Source: Ectothiorhodospira mobilis (GTDB lineage Bacteria; Pseudomonadota; Gammaproteobacteria; Ectothiorhodospirales; Ectothiorhodospiraceae). Taken from it: a stretch of DNA of 64,000 bases. Position 1 is the first letter of the stretch; the number at the start of each line of letters is the position of its first letter. Shown piece after piece: positions 42,454 to 51,737 of the stretch. The notes below the pieces were generated by a model that was given only the letters and a program-made list of their open reading frames with translations, was not told the DNA's origin and ran no database searches. A program made the translations under genes and the position numbers. The stretch covers positions 1 to 64,000 of the forward strand of contig NZ_NRSK01000007.1 of the NCBI RefSeq assembly GCF_016584115.1, read 5' to 3'.

Positions 42454-43434
42454 TCACCCCCCGGCAGTTTGTACCTGCCAGCCCCTGATATCCTCCGGAC
42501 GGAACCAGGTGGCGGTGATCAGGCTGTGCAGATCCCCCATCTCCCGCTGCAGGTCATCAATGAAACGATGCAGGATACGGGCCTCCAGGAGGGGCTCGAT
42601 GTCCGCCTCCAGGGTATGGCGCTTCACCTGCAGGGCCAGGCGCAGGGGCAGATCGCCCCGCGGCAGCCGGGCCAGGCTGCCCTCCACCTCCCCCAGGGCA
42701 TGGGCAATGGCGCGGGGGAACTGGGTGTCCTGAATGAGATAGCGCAGGACATCGGCGGGATTGATGCGCCGGCGCACGTGCTGGCGGTACATCTGGAAGG
42801 CGCTCAGGGAGCGGAGCACGTTCATCCACAATAGCCCCTCCATGGCGCCGGCCTCGGCCCCCTCCGCCCCATCCTCCCGGGCCAGCAGGCCCACCGCCCC
42901 CACATCCAGGAGGCGGGAGGTCATGTCCGCCCGCTCCAGGTTGCGCCCGGCGCGGATGAACTCGTAGCCCTGGTCGTGGCTCATGGTGCCCGCCAGCATG
43001 CCGGTGATCTGCTGGCAGCGGTCCCGGATCTGGGAAAGATAGCGGTACCGCCCGCGCTTGCCCTCCCCGACGTCCAGCTTGTAGCGGGCATGGAGGTGCA
43101 GCTCGTTCACCGTCTCCCAGACCTCGGTGGGGACCCGGTCCCGGGTGGTGCGCACGTTCTCCCGTGCCTGGGTCAGGCAATTGAGGATGGACCCGGGGTT
43201 CTCCGGGTCCCCCAGCAGGAAGCGGATGACGTCGGCCTCCGTGTATTCCGGATAGCGGGCATCGAATACCGCCTCGTTGCCGGTGATGGCCACCAGGCCC
43301 CGCCAGGAGAGGCGCACCTGCCGGGGCATGTCCAGGGCCAGGTGGTTGAAGGCCGTGACCATGCGCGCGGTGTTCTCGGCCCGTTCCAGGTAGCGGGCCA
43401 TCCAGTAGAGCCGTTCGGCGACGCGGGAGAGCAT
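42454..43434 (-). CDS. Alpha-E domain protein
   Basis: A 326-residue all-helical protein of the alpha-E (DUF403) family. It starts MLSRVAERLYWMARYLERAENTARMV and has GNLERADMTSRLLDVGA-type repeats through the middle. It is 6 bases after the ATP-grasp gene and converges on the Anbu gene with 7 bases between their ends. The family is nearly always paired with a type 2 ATP-grasp protein; the two probably act together in a peptide- or protein-ligation step of unknown product. Confidence 0.9.
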   Translation of the reverse strand: MLSRVAERLYWMARYLERAENTARMVTAFNHLALDMPRQVRLSWRGLVAITGNEAVFDARYPEYTEADVIRFLLGDPENPGSILNCLTQARENVRTTRDRVPTEVWETVNELHLHARYKLDVGEGKRGRYRYLSQIRDRCQQITGMLAGTMSHDQGYEFIRAGRNLERADMTSRLLDVGAVGLLAREDGAEGAEAGAMEGLLWMNVLRSLSAFQMYRQHVRRRINPADVLRYLIQDTQFPRAIAHALGEVEGSLARLPRGDLPLRLALQVKRHTLEADIEPLLEARILHRFIDDLQREMGDLHSLITATWFRPEDIRGWQVQTAGG

Positions 43435-43440
43435 GTCGTA

Positions 43441-44895
43441 TCAGTCCCCGGGGTCCGTATCCACGATCCAGGTGTCCTTGCTGCCCCCGCCCTGGGAGGA
43501 GTTCACCACCAGAGAGCCCCGGCGCAGGGCCACGCGGGTGAGCCCGCCGGCGGTCACATCGCTGCGCACCCCCTGCAGGACGAAGGGGCGCAGGTCCAGG
43601 TGTCGCGGCTCCACGGTCCCGTCGCAGAGGGTGGGGGCCGTGGACAGCTGCAGGGTGGGCTGGGCGATGTAGTTGCGCGGATCGCGGCGGATCAGGTCGG
43701 CGAAGGCCTCCCGCTGCTGCGGCGTGGCATGGGGGCCCACCAGCATGCCGTAGCCGCCCGATTCGTTGGCGGGTTTCACCACCAGGCGGTCCAGGTGGGC
43801 CAGCACGTGCTCCCGCTGGCGCGGGTCCATGCACAGGTAGGTGGGCACATTGGGCAGGATCGGCGCCTCGTCCAGGTAATAGCGGATCATATCGGGGACG
43901 AAGGCGTAGATCACCTTGTCGTCCGCCACGCCGGCCCCGGGGGCATTCACCAGGGCCACGTTGCCGGCCCGCCAGGCGCGCATCAGCCCCGGCACCCCCA
44001 GCATGGAATCGGGATGGAAGACCTCCGGGTCCAGGAACAGGTCATCGATGCGCCGGTAGATCACATCCACCCGCGCCGGCCCCTCGATGGTGCGCATGTA
44101 GACACAATCGTCCTCCGCCACCATGAGGTCGGCCCCCTCCACCAGCTCCGCCCCCATGCGCTGGGCCAGATAGGCGTGCTCGAAGTAGGCGGAGTTGTAG
44201 ATCCCCGGGGTGAGCACCACCACCTGGGGGTAGTCCATGGGACGGGGGGAGAGACTGGCCAGCATGTCGAAGAGCTGGGCCGGGTATTCGTCCACGGGAC
44301 GGATGCTGTGGTGTTCGAACAGCTCCGGGAAGACCCGCTTGGTCACCTGCCGGTTCTCCAGCATGTAGGAGACCCCGGAGGGCACCCGCAGGTTGTCCTC
44401 CAGGACATAGAAGCACCCGTCGGCGTCACGCACCAGGTCCGAGCCGCAGATATGGGCCCAGACCCCGTGCACCGGCCGCATGCCCCGGCACTGCTCGCGG
44501 AAGTTGCGGGACTGGGCCAGCACCGCCTCCGGCACCACGCCGTCCCGGACGATACGCCGCTCGTTGTAGAGATCGTCGATGAAGCGGTTCAGGGCGGTGA
44601 GGCGCTGGCGCAGACCCCGCTCCACCCGGGTCCATTCCTGCAGGGGGATGATGCGGGGGATGATGTCGAAGGGCCAGGCCCGGTCGATGTTGCCCCCCTC
44701 GGTATAGACGGTGAAGCTGATCCCCATCTCCAGGATGGCGTGCTCCGCCGCCAGGCGCCGTTCCTGGATCTCCGCATCCCCCAGGGAGGCCAGGTAGCTG
44801 GCCAGGGTACGGGCGGCGGGACGCGGCCGCCCCGGGGCGGCCATCAGCTCGTCATAGAACCCGCCGGGGTCATAGCGCTGCCAGTCGATACCCAT
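43441..44895 (-). CDS. Circularly permuted type 2 ATP-grasp protein
   Basis: A 484-residue predicted peptide ligase of the DUF404/DUF407 (circularly permuted ATP-grasp) family. Typical stretches are GGNIDRAWPFDIIPRIIPLQEW near residue 73, VYVLEDNLRVPSGVSYMLENR-like ligand-binding region, DDCVYMRTIEGPARVDVIYRRIDD, and LVVKPANESGGYGML. It is first in a two-gene operon with the alpha-E protein, behind a recognisable promoter. Substrate and product are unknown for the whole family. Confidence 0.9.
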   Translation of the reverse strand: MGIDWQRYDPGGFYDELMAAPGRPRPAARTLASYLASLGDAEIQERRLAAEHAILEMGISFTVYTEGGNIDRAWPFDIIPRIIPLQEWTRVERGLRQRLTALNRFIDDLYNERRIVRDGVVPEAVLAQSRNFREQCRGMRPVHGVWAHICGSDLVRDADGCFYVLEDNLRVPSGVSYMLENRQVTKRVFPELFEHHSIRPVDEYPAQLFDMLASLSPRPMDYPQVVVLTPGIYNSAYFEHAYLAQRMGAELVEGADLMVAEDDCVYMRTIEGPARVDVIYRRIDDLFLDPEVFHPDSMLGVPGLMRAWRAGNVALVNAPGAGVADDKVIYAFVPDMIRYYLDEAPILPNVPTYLCMDPRQREHVLAHLDRLVVKPANESGGYGMLVGPHATPQQREAFADLIRRDPRNYIAQPTLQLSTAPTLCDGTVEPRHLDLRPFVLQGVRSDVTAGGLTRVALRRGSLVVNSSQGGGSKDTWIVDTDPGD

Positions 44896-44936
44896 GGGTC
44901 CCCCGTGGCCGTTACCCGGACGATGCCGCCCGCTTC

Positions 44937-44965
44937 AGGATAGCCTGTCGGCAGGGTCCGCCCAA
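44937..44965 (-). promoter_or_regulatory. Sigma-70 promoter for the ATP-grasp/alpha-E operon
   Basis: Read on the minus strand: TTGGGC (44960-44965), 17-base spacer, TATCCT (44937-44942), 42 bases upstream of the ATP-grasp ATG. Confidence 0.45.
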
Positions 44966-44969
44966 GGGA

Positions 44970-45647
44970 TCAGCCCGGCTGATCCGCCGGTTGCACCTCC
45001 GGGGTGCCGCCGGTCTCCCCCAGGGGCAGAGCCCCGTTGCGGTAGTGGACCAGTTTCCAGTAGCCGAAGAGGTTGGCGGGCTCCACGCTCACCCGGTGCA
45101 GGTCCGGCAGCACCGGCAGGCTGTCCAGTTCCATGTCGGTGCGAAAGCCCACCAGACGCGACAACGGCCGCAGGGCCCGCTCCACGCGGCGCACCAGGGG
45201 ATGGGTGGAGGCGAAGTGGTTGATCACCAGCACGTCCCCCCCGGGGGCGCAGACCCGGTGCATCTCCGCCATGAGCCGGTCCGGATGGGGCACCACCGAG
45301 GCCACGTACATGGCCACCACGGCATCGAAATGATCGTCGGGGAACCCCAGGCATTCCCCGTCCATCTCCACCAGACCCTCCACGTGGCCCAGCCCCAGAT
45401 CCTCCACCCGGCGCCGGGCCACCTGAAGCATCTCCGGACTGACATCGATGCCCGTCACCCGCGCGTCGTCCCGGTAGTCCGGCAGGGACAGTCCCGTACC
45501 CACACCCACCTCCAGGATGCGCTGCCCCGGGCGCGTGTTCACGCGCTGCACCGCCATGCGGCGACCGGCGGCGAAGACGGGGCCGAATACGGTATCGTAA
45601 TGGCGGGCATAACGCCGGTAGGCGTCTTTGATCGAGGAGAGGTCCAT
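44970..45647 (-). CDS. PmtA-like SAM-dependent methyltransferase
   Basis: A 225-residue class I methyltransferase. Motif I is ILEVGVGTG (near 44-52), followed by TGIDVSPEMLQVARRRV and the GDVLVINHFAS strand. The start YRRYARHYDTVFGPVFAAGRR and RPGQRILEVGVGTGLSLPDY closely recall the Rhodobacter/Sinorhizobium-type phosphatidylethanolamine N-methyltransferase PmtA. That enzyme makes phosphatidylcholine precursors at the membrane. UbiE-like quinone methyltransferases are the alternative. It stands alone between the ATP-grasp operon and the divergent YheT gene, with its own promoter. Confidence 0.75.
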   Translation of the reverse strand: MDLSSIKDAYRRYARHYDTVFGPVFAAGRRMAVQRVNTRPGQRILEVGVGTGLSLPDYRDDARVTGIDVSPEMLQVARRRVEDLGLGHVEGLVEMDGECLGFPDDHFDAVVAMYVASVVPHPDRLMAEMHRVCAPGGDVLVINHFASTHPLVRRVERALRPLSRLVGFRTDMELDSLPVLPDLHRVSVEPANLFGYWKLVHYRNGALPLGETGGTPEVQPADQPG

Positions 45648-45682
45648 GCAGTGCCTGATTTTGGTGTGGGAATGGCCCTCCC

Positions 45683-45711
45683 CTTTTAGCCGCTCGATGA
45701 TCGGGTTTCAA
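45683..45711 (-). promoter_or_regulatory. Sigma-70 promoter for the PmtA-like gene
   Basis: Read on the minus strand: TTGAAA (45706-45711), 17-base spacer, TAAAAG (45683-45688), about 36 bases before the start codon. Confidence 0.5.
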
Positions 45712-45760
45712 GGGCTGGCCCCCGGCAGACCCCTTCGTCGCGCACCCGCCCCTTTGGCTC

Positions 45761-45784
45761 CGTACAACCATCCGTACAACAACA
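45761..45784. repeat. Two direct 12-bp repeats before the YheT gene
   Basis: CGTACAACCATC (45761-45772) is followed directly by CGTACAACAACA (45773-45784), 11 bases before the YheT start codon and in the shared upstream region with the PmtA-like gene. This suggests an operator on one face of the helix. Confidence 0.45.
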
Positions 45785-45794
45785 AGGGATCTTC

Positions 45795-46748
45795 ATGATC
45801 GTCGAAGGGGATTTCCGACCCGCCCCCTGGCTGCCGGGCGCCCATCTGCAGACCCTGGTACCGGCCCTGCTGCGCCCCCGGGTGCAGTTGCCCCTGCGCC
45901 GGGAACGCCTGGAGCTGCCCGACGGGGATTTCCTGGACCTGGACTGGGCCCCGCCCGCGCCCGGCCCCGTCATCCTCCTGCTCCACGGACTGGAGGGCTC
46001 CAGCCGTTCGCCCTACGCCGCCGGACTCATGCGCTGCCTGCACGGGGCGGGTTTCCAGGCCCTGACCCTGCACTTTCGCGGCTGCTCCGGGGAACCCAAC
46101 CGCCTGCCCCGCAGCTACTTCGCCGGGGACACCGGCGACCTCCAGCATGGGGTGGAGGTGCTGCGCGGACGTTTCCCGGATCGCCCCCTGGGGGCGGTGG
46201 GGGTCTCCCTCGGGGGCAACGCCCTGCTCCAGTGGCTGGGGGAGAGCGGCCCGGCCAACCCCCTGAGCGCCGCGGCGGCCCTGTCCGTCCCCTTCGACCT
46301 GGACGGCGCCGCGCGACGCATGGAGCGCGGCGCCTCCCGTCTCTATCAATACTACCTGCTCACCCGGCTCAAACGGGCCCTGGCGCGCAAGGCAGGGCGC
46401 ATGGATCTGCCGGTGGACCCGGCGGCGGCACGGCGGGCGCACACCTTCCGCGCCTTCGACGATGCCGTGACAGCGCCGCTGCACGGCTTTTCCGGAGTGG
46501 ACGACTACTATACCCGCTGCAGCTGCCGGCCCCGCCTGCGGGGGATCCGCGTCCCTACCCTGATCCTCCATGCCCGCAACGATCCCTTCATGACCCCCCG
46601 GGTCATCCCCGCAGCCGGGGAGCTCTCCCCGGCCGTGCGCCTGGAGCTGAGCGAGGATGGCGGTCATGCCGGTTTCGTCGAGGGCTGGGGACGCTACTGG
46701 CCCGAACGCCGCATCCCGGCCTGGTTTGACGCCATGATCCGGATGTGA
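45795..46748 (+). CDS. YheT family alpha/beta hydrolase
   Basis: A 317-residue cytoplasmic hydrolase with the YheT layout. It has PAPWLPGAHLQTLVPALLR near the start, the oxyanion segment LLLHGLEGSSRSPYA, and nucleophile serine in GVSLGGNALLQWLGE. The acid is in HARNDPFM and the histidine in DGGHAGFVEG. Substrate unknown; the family includes short-chain ester hydrolases. It is divergent from the PmtA-like gene and followed by a hairpin. Confidence 0.9.
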   Translation: MIVEGDFRPAPWLPGAHLQTLVPALLRPRVQLPLRRERLELPDGDFLDLDWAPPAPGPVILLLHGLEGSSRSPYAAGLMRCLHGAGFQALTLHFRGCSGEPNRLPRSYFAGDTGDLQHGVEVLRGRFPDRPLGAVGVSLGGNALLQWLGESGPANPLSAAAALSVPFDLDGAARRMERGASRLYQYYLLTRLKRALARKAGRMDLPVDPAAARRAHTFRAFDDAVTAPLHGFSGVDDYYTRCSCRPRLRGIRVPTLILHARNDPFMTPRVIPAAGELSPAVRLELSEDGGHAGFVEGWGRYWPERRIPAWFDAMIRM

Positions 46749-46759
46749 TGCCCTTTTCC

Positions 46760-46775
46760 GGCCCCTGCGGGGGCC
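46760..46775 (+). terminator. Hairpin after YheT gene
   Basis: GGCCCC/GGGGCC with a TGCG loop, 12 bases after the stop. No T-run follows. Confidence 0.35.
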
Positions 46776-46830
46776 CCATACCCATTCACGGCCGCCACGG
46801 CGGCCCCTGGCGCGAGGAGATCACAACGAC

Positions 46831-48219
46831 ATGCTTCAGGGACTCATGGTGTTCAACGACTGGCTCAACGGCATCGTCTGGGGCCCTCCGTTCATGATCC
46901 TGCTGGTGGGCACGGGGGCCTATCTCACCCTGCGCCTGGGCTTTTTCCAGTTCACCCACCTGCGCTTCGCCTGGCGGCGCACCTTCGGCACCCTCTTCCG
47001 TCGCCGCAAGGTGGCGGAGAAGGGGGCCATCTCCCCCTTCCAGGCGGTGAGTTCCGCCATGGCGGCCACCATCGGCGTGGGCAACATCGCCGGGGTGGCC
47101 ACGGCCATCGCCCTGGGGGGGCCTGGCGCCGTGTTCTGGATGTGGGTGGTGGCCCTGGTGGGCATGGCCACGAAGCTGGCGGAGGCCACCCTGGGCCTGA
47201 AATACCGCCAGGTGGACGCGGACGGCCATGTCTCCGGCGGTGTGTTCTACTACATCGAACACGGTCTGGGACGACGCTGGAAGTGGCTGGCCCTGGTCTA
47301 TGCCGTGCTGGCGGGGGTCGCGGCCTTCGGCATCGGCAACATGGTGCAGGCCAACACCATGGCCCATGCCCTGGAGACGGGCATGGGGGTGCCCGACTGG
47401 GTCACGGGCCTGGTGATCATGTTCCTGGTGGGGCTGGTCACCCTGGGCGGGATCCGGCGCATCGCCGTCACCGCCGAACGCATCGTCCCCACCATGGCCC
47501 TGATCTACATCATCGGCGCCATCGGCATCCTGGTGAGCTTTTACGACCGCATCCCCGATGCCTTCGCGCAGATCTTCTCAGGGGCCTTCACCCCCGCCTC
47601 CGCCGTGGGCGGCTTCGCCGGGGCCACCGTGGGCAGTGCCATCCGTTACGGCATCGCCCGCGGCATCTTCTCCAACGAGGCGGGCCTGGGCTCGGCCTCC
47701 ATCGTCCACGCCCAGGCCCAGAACAAGCCCTTCGCCCAGGGCCTCTGGGGGATGTGGGAGGTGTTCGTGGACACCCTGGTGGTGTGCACCATGACCGCCC
47801 TGGTGATCCTGGTGACTGGCGCCATCGGTACCGGCCAGACGGGGGCGGAACTCACCTCCACCGCCTTTGCCAATGGCCTTCCGGGCATCGGCGGCTGGAT
47901 CGTGCTGGTGGCCCTGGTGCTGTTTTCCTACACCACCATGCTCACCTGGAACTTCTACGGGGAGAAGAGCTGGGAATACGCCTTTGGCCGGCGGGTGGTC
48001 CTGCCCTACCGGGTGATCTTCATCGGCTTTCTCTATCTGGGGGCCGTGGGCGGGCTCACCACCGTCTGGGACATCTCGGATACCCTGAACGGGCTCATGG
48101 CGGCACCGAACCTGGTGGCCCTGGTGCTGCTGGCGGGGGTGCTGGTGAAGGAGAAGGCGCAGTATCTGCGGGAGGAACGCAGCCGGCCGTCCCGGGACAA
48201 CGGTGAGGATACCGGCTGA
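46831..48219 (+). CDS. AGCS family sodium:alanine/glycine symporter
   Basis: A 462-residue inner-membrane transporter with about 11 membrane helices. Family features are NDWLNGIVWGPPFMILLVGTGAYLTLRLGFFQ, SAMAATIGVGNIAGVATAI, GPGAVFWMWVVALVGMATKLAEATL and NEAGLGSASIVHAQAQ. It imports alanine or glycine with sodium. GAGGAG precedes the ATG by about 11 bases. It stands alone, flanked by hairpins. Confidence 0.93.
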   Translation: MLQGLMVFNDWLNGIVWGPPFMILLVGTGAYLTLRLGFFQFTHLRFAWRRTFGTLFRRRKVAEKGAISPFQAVSSAMAATIGVGNIAGVATAIALGGPGAVFWMWVVALVGMATKLAEATLGLKYRQVDADGHVSGGVFYYIEHGLGRRWKWLALVYAVLAGVAAFGIGNMVQANTMAHALETGMGVPDWVTGLVIMFLVGLVTLGGIRRIAVTAERIVPTMALIYIIGAIGILVSFYDRIPDAFAQIFSGAFTPASAVGGFAGATVGSAIRYGIARGIFSNEAGLGSASIVHAQAQNKPFAQGLWGMWEVFVDTLVVCTMTALVILVTGAIGTGQTGAELTSTAFANGLPGIGGWIVLVALVLFSYTTMLTWNFYGEKSWEYAFGRRVVLPYRVIFIGFLYLGAVGGLTTVWDISDTLNGLMAAPNLVALVLLAGVLVKEKAQYLREERSRPSRDNGEDTG

Positions 48220-48236
48220 GATCGCCGGGGTGATGC

Positions 48237-48267
48237 GGGGCCGCCGAAAGGGTGTTGCGGCGGCCCC
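48237..48267. terminator. Hairpin between AGCS gene and small membrane gene
   Basis: GGGGCCGCC/GGCGGCCCC (48237-48245, 48259-48267) with a 13-base loop, between convergent genes; works in either direction, without a T-run. Confidence 0.5.
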
Positions 48268-48286
48268 GGGGCCCCCGGTACGGGGC

Positions 48287-48493
48287 TCAGGAACCCGGGC
48301 CGGAATCCGTCTGTGCCTGGTCCCCGCCCCAGGCATAGACCCCCAGGCCCAGGATCATCACCGCCACCGCCGGCAGGAAGGGCCAGACCAGCGCCATGCC
48401 CGTAGCCTCCTGCGGCAGCCCCGGAACCGTGGCAAACAGCCAGACCGTCCCTGCCAGAAAGATCCCCATTCCGATCGCGGTACGCACATTCAT
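48287..48493 (-). CDS. Small two-helix membrane protein
   Basis: A 68-residue hypothetical protein with two hydrophobic helices (about 4-22 and 33-54) and an acidic, soluble tail (GGDQAQTDSGPGS). I do not recognise a family. The ATG at 48493 has AGAGGG only one base upstream; the frame extends further but with no membrane character. It converges on the AGCS gene across a hairpin. Confidence 0.45.
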   Translation of the reverse strand: MNVRTAIGMGIFLAGTVWLFATVPGLPQEATGMALVWPFLPAVAVMILGLGVYAWGGDQAQTDSGPGS

Positions 48494-48668
48494 GCCCTCT
48501 TTTTCAGCACCCGCCTGGGCGGGCAACGTGGTCTTCCGACGCCGGAACCGGCCTCGGCGCCGTCCGGCACCGGCCTCGCAGGGGCGCATACCGGACCGGT
48601 TCATGCTAATGCAGCCCCCGCTGGGTGCCAACCCATCCTTTTGACCTGTACGGAGCGGATTCCCCGCC

Positions 48669-49118
48669 ATGAACGCATCACACGCAAGACGCCTGACCAC
48701 GGCCCTGGTGGCCACCCTCCTCCCGCTCTCCTTCCCCGCCCCCCTGATCGCCGAGGGGGCGGATAAAAACCCCATCCCTCTGGAGGAAGTGGCCCGTCAC
48801 GATCATCGCAAGGACTGCTGGATGGCCATCGACGGCCAGGTCTACGACATCACCGACTACCTGCCCCGCCATCCCGGATCCATGGACACGGTGCTGGAGT
48901 GGTGCGGCCGAGAGGCCACCGAGGCCTGGGAGACCAAGGGGGACGCGGATCAGCCCCGGGTCCACAGCCGCGGGGCCCACTACCTGCTGCGCCGCTATCA
49001 TCTGGGCCCCCTGGCTCCGCAGGAAGCGGCCCGGGAGGACTCCCCCGGGGCCGCCACTCCCAAAGGGCAAAAGGGCGGCCGGGATGAACCGGGGAACCCC
49101 GCCGCGCAGGAGGAATGA
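48669..49118 (+). CDS. Periplasmic cytochrome b5-like heme-binding protein
   Basis: A 149-residue protein with a signal peptide (cleavage near residue 29) and a cytochrome b5-like domain. The core KDCWMAIDGQVYDITDYLPRHPG and the later VHSRGAHYLL supply the likely axial ligands H68 and H99. A few extra residues (TKGDADQPR) lengthen the loop before the second ligand. The C-terminal 35 residues are polar and disordered-looking. Secreted b5-like proteins of this sort probably serve periplasmic electron transfer; the partner is unknown. Confidence 0.82.
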   Translation: MNASHARRLTTALVATLLPLSFPAPLIAEGADKNPIPLEEVARHDHRKDCWMAIDGQVYDITDYLPRHPGSMDTVLEWCGREATEAWETKGDADQPRVHSRGAHYLLRRYHLGPLAPQEAAREDSPGAATPKGQKGGRDEPGNPAAQEE

Positions 49119-49155
49119 TCCGCCCGGGGCGAGCTCCGGGACCGGAAACGCGAAA

Positions 49156-49173
49156 GGGGCCCCGGAGGGCCCC
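49156..49173. terminator. Bidirectional terminator between cytochrome b5-like gene and pnp
   Basis: GGGGCCC/GGGCCCC with a CGGA loop. AAA precedes and CTTC follows on the plus strand; on the minus strand TTTCGCGTTT follows, fitting the end of the pnp operon. Confidence 0.6.
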
Positions 49174-49221
49174 CTTCATACGCAACGGAGTGGCGCAACG
49201 GACTAAGTCGGTGCCCGACCT

Positions 49222-51312
49222 TCAGTCGCCGCTGCCCACCGCCTTCATGCTCAGCCGGATACGGCCCTGCTTGTCCACCTCCAGGACCTTCACCTGCACG
49301 CTCTCCCCCTCGCTGAGCTTGTCGGAGACGCTCTCCACCCGCTCCTCCGAGATCTGGGAGATGTGCACCAGGCCGTCGCGGCCGGGGAGGATGGTGACGA
49401 AGGCACCGAAGTCCATGATCTTGGCCACACGGCCCTGGTAGACCTTGCCCACCTCCACGTCGGCGGTGATCTCCTCGATGCGGCGCCGGGCCTCCTCACC
49501 CGCCTGCTTGTCCACGGAGGCGATCTTGACCACCCCGGAGTCGTCGATATCGATGGTGGCCCCGGTCTCCTCGGTGAGGGCCCGGATGGTGGCGCCACCC
49601 TTGCCGATGACGTCCCGGATCTTCTCGGGATTGATGCGCAGGGTGATGAAGCGGGGGGCATAGGCGGACATCTCTCCGCGCGGGGCGCTGAGGACCTTGC
49701 CCATCTCATTCAGGATGTGCAGGCGTCCCTCCCGGGCCTGGGCCAGGGCCTTCTCCATGATATCCCGGGTGATGCCGTCGATCTTGATGTCCATCTGCAG
49801 GGCGGTGACCCCCTCCTCGGTACCGGCCACCTTGAAGTCCATGTCCCCCAGATGGTCCTCATCCCCCAGGATATCGGTGAGGACCGCATGCCGGTCGCCT
49901 TCCTTGATCAGGCCCATGGCGATGCCGGCCACGGGGGCCTTGAGGGGCACACCGGCATCCATCAGGGCCAGGCTGGTGCCGCAGACCGAGGCCATGGAAC
50001 TGGAGCCGTTGGATTCGGTGATCTCCGAGACCACCCGCAGCACATAAGGGAAGTCCTCCTCCGCCGGCATCACCCCCTGCACGCCGCGCTTGGCCAGACG
50101 CCCGTGGCCGATCTCCCGGCGCTTGGGGGAGCCCACCATGCCGGTCTCGCCGGTGCAGTAGGGGGGGAAGTTGTAGTGCAGCATGAAGCGCTCGCGGCGC
50201 TCCCCCTCGATGGCATCGATGACCTGGGAATCCCGGTCGGTGCCCAGGGTGGCGGTGACGATGGCCTGGGTCTCGCCACGGGTGAACAGGGCGGAACCAT
50301 GGGTGCGGGGCAGCACACCGGCACGCACACCGATGGGACGCACGGTGCGGGTATCCCGGCCGTCGATGCGAGGCTCACCGTCCAGGATGCGCTGGCGCAC
50401 GATGCGCTTCTCGATGCCGTGGAAGAGCTCTTTCACGGTCTCGGCCGACGGGGCCTCCTCCTCGCCGGTGGCGAAGGCGGCCATCACCGCCTCGCGCAGT
50501 TCGGCCACACGGGCGGTGCGTTCCTGCTTGTCGGGGATCTGATAGGCGGCCGTCAGATCCTGGGTGCAGTGGGCCTCGATCCGTTCCTGCAGCGTGGTGT
50601 CCTGCTCCGGGGGCTGCCAGTCCCAGGCCGGCTTGCCCGCCTCGGCGGCCAGTTCCCGGATGGCCCCGATGGCGGTCTGCATCTGCTCGTGGCCGTACAT
50701 GACGGCACCGAGCATGACCTCCTCCGGCAGGATGCTGGCCTCGGACTCCACCATGATGACGGCGTTCTCCGTGCCCGCCACCACCAGGTCCAGCTGGGAA
50801 TCCTTGACCTGGCTCAGGTCCGGGTTGAGCACATACTCGCCGTCGCGGTAGCCCACCCGGGCCGCCCCGATGGGGCCGTTGAAGGGCATCCCGGACAGGG
50901 CCACCGCGGCGGAGGCCCCCAGCAGCGCCGGGATGTCCGGATCCACCTCCGGGTTCAGGGACATAACCGTGGCCACGATCTGCACCTCGTTGGTGAACCC
51001 CTTGGGGAACAGCGGGCGCAGGGGGCGGTCGATGAGCCGGCAGGTGAGGGTCTCCTTTTCCGAGGGACGGCCCTCCCGCTTGAAGAACCCACCGGGGATG
51101 CGGCCCGCCGCATAGGTGCGTTCCTGGTAGTTCACCGTCAGCGGGAAGAAGTCCCGTCCCGGGACGGCCTCCCTGCGCCCCACCGCCGTCACCAGGACCA
51201 CGGTGCCGGCCACGTTGACCATGACGGCGCCGCTGGCCTGGCGGGCGATCTCGCCGGTTTCAAGGGTGACGGTGTGCTGACCGTACTGGAACGACTTGCT
51301 GATGGGCGCCAC
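49222..51312 (-). CDS. pnp: Polynucleotide phosphorylase
   Basis: A 696-residue trimeric 3'-5' exoribonuclease and degradosome component. Two RNase PH-like halves flank a helical domain. A KH domain (about 555-610, [20 protein letters not shown]) and an S1 domain (about 620-690) follow. It starts with GTG. It is last in the rimP-nusA-infB-rbfA-truB-rpsO-pnp series, 52 bases after rpsO; no rpsO-pnp terminator hairpin is visible in that gap. In E. coli pnp mRNA is autoregulated through its leader. Confidence 0.97.
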   Translation of the reverse strand: MAPISKSFQYGQHTVTLETGEIARQASGAVMVNVAGTVVLVTAVGRREAVPGRDFFPLTVNYQERTYAAGRIPGGFFKREGRPSEKETLTCRLIDRPLRPLFPKGFTNEVQIVATVMSLNPEVDPDIPALLGASAAVALSGMPFNGPIGAARVGYRDGEYVLNPDLSQVKDSQLDLVVAGTENAVIMVESEASILPEEVMLGAVMYGHEQMQTAIGAIRELAAEAGKPAWDWQPPEQDTTLQERIEAHCTQDLTAAYQIPDKQERTARVAELREAVMAAFATGEEEAPSAETVKELFHGIEKRIVRQRILDGEPRIDGRDTRTVRPIGVRAGVLPRTHGSALFTRGETQAIVTATLGTDRDSQVIDAIEGERRERFMLHYNFPPYCTGETGMVGSPKRREIGHGRLAKRGVQGVMPAEEDFPYVLRVVSEITESNGSSSMASVCGTSLALMDAGVPLKAPVAGIAMGLIKEGDRHAVLTDILGDEDHLGDMDFKVAGTEEGVTALQMDIKIDGITRDIMEKALAQAREGRLHILNEMGKVLSAPRGEMSAYAPRFITLRINPEKIRDVIGKGGATIRALTEETGATIDIDDSGVVKIASVDKQAGEEARRRIEEITADVEVGKVYQGRVAKIMDFGAFVTILPGRDGLVHISQISEERVESVSDKLSEGESVQVKVLEVDKQGRIRLSMKAVGSGD

Positions 51313-51364
51313 GACGATTCCCGCTTCGGTTGGGTGTACTGGACTGGAGGCGAGGGCCGCGGAT

Positions 51365-51634
51365 TCAGCGGCGCAGGCCGAGGCTGCTGACCAGTTCCTG
51401 GTAGCGCTGCTGGTCCTTGCCCTTGAGGTAGTCCAGCAGCTTGCGGCGCTGGTTCACCATCTTCAGCAGGCCGCGGCGGGAATGATGGTCCTTCTTGTGC
51501 TTGGCGAAATGATCCATCAGGTGCTGGATACGGGCGGACAACAGGGCCACCTGTACCTCGGGGGAACCGGTGTCGGAGGCGTCGCGCTTGTACTTCTCGA
51601 CGATCTCGGCTTTGAATTCACTGCTCAGGGACAT
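51365..51634 (-). CDS. rpsO: 30S ribosomal protein S15
   Basis: An 89-residue primary 16S rRNA-binding protein of the small-subunit platform. It shows the standard [41 protein letters not shown] stretches and normal length. A probable own promoter lies in the 103-base gap before it. The leader in between contains CGGCC/GGCCG complementarity, where S15 autoregulatory structures are found in E. coli. Confidence 0.98.
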   Translation of the reverse strand: MSLSSEFKAEIVEKYKRDASDTGSPEVQVALLSARIQHLMDHFAKHKKDHHSRRGLLKMVNQRRKLLDYLKGKDQQRYQELVSSLGLRR

Positions 51635-51703
51635 TGCTTTCTGGGCTCCTGGGATGGGAACCGGCCAATGGGCCGTTCGTTCTGTCGATTCCGAAGGCGT
51701 AGG

Positions 51704-51712
51704 ATTCTAGCA
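51704..51712 (-). promoter_or_regulatory. Extended -10 promoter upstream of rpsO
   Basis: Read on the minus strand: TGC-TAGAAT, with no good -35, about 70 bases before the rpsO ATG. E. coli also has a promoter between truB and rpsO. Confidence 0.45.
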
Positions 51713-51737
51713 TGCACCCCCCCGGCGGAACAGGGGT

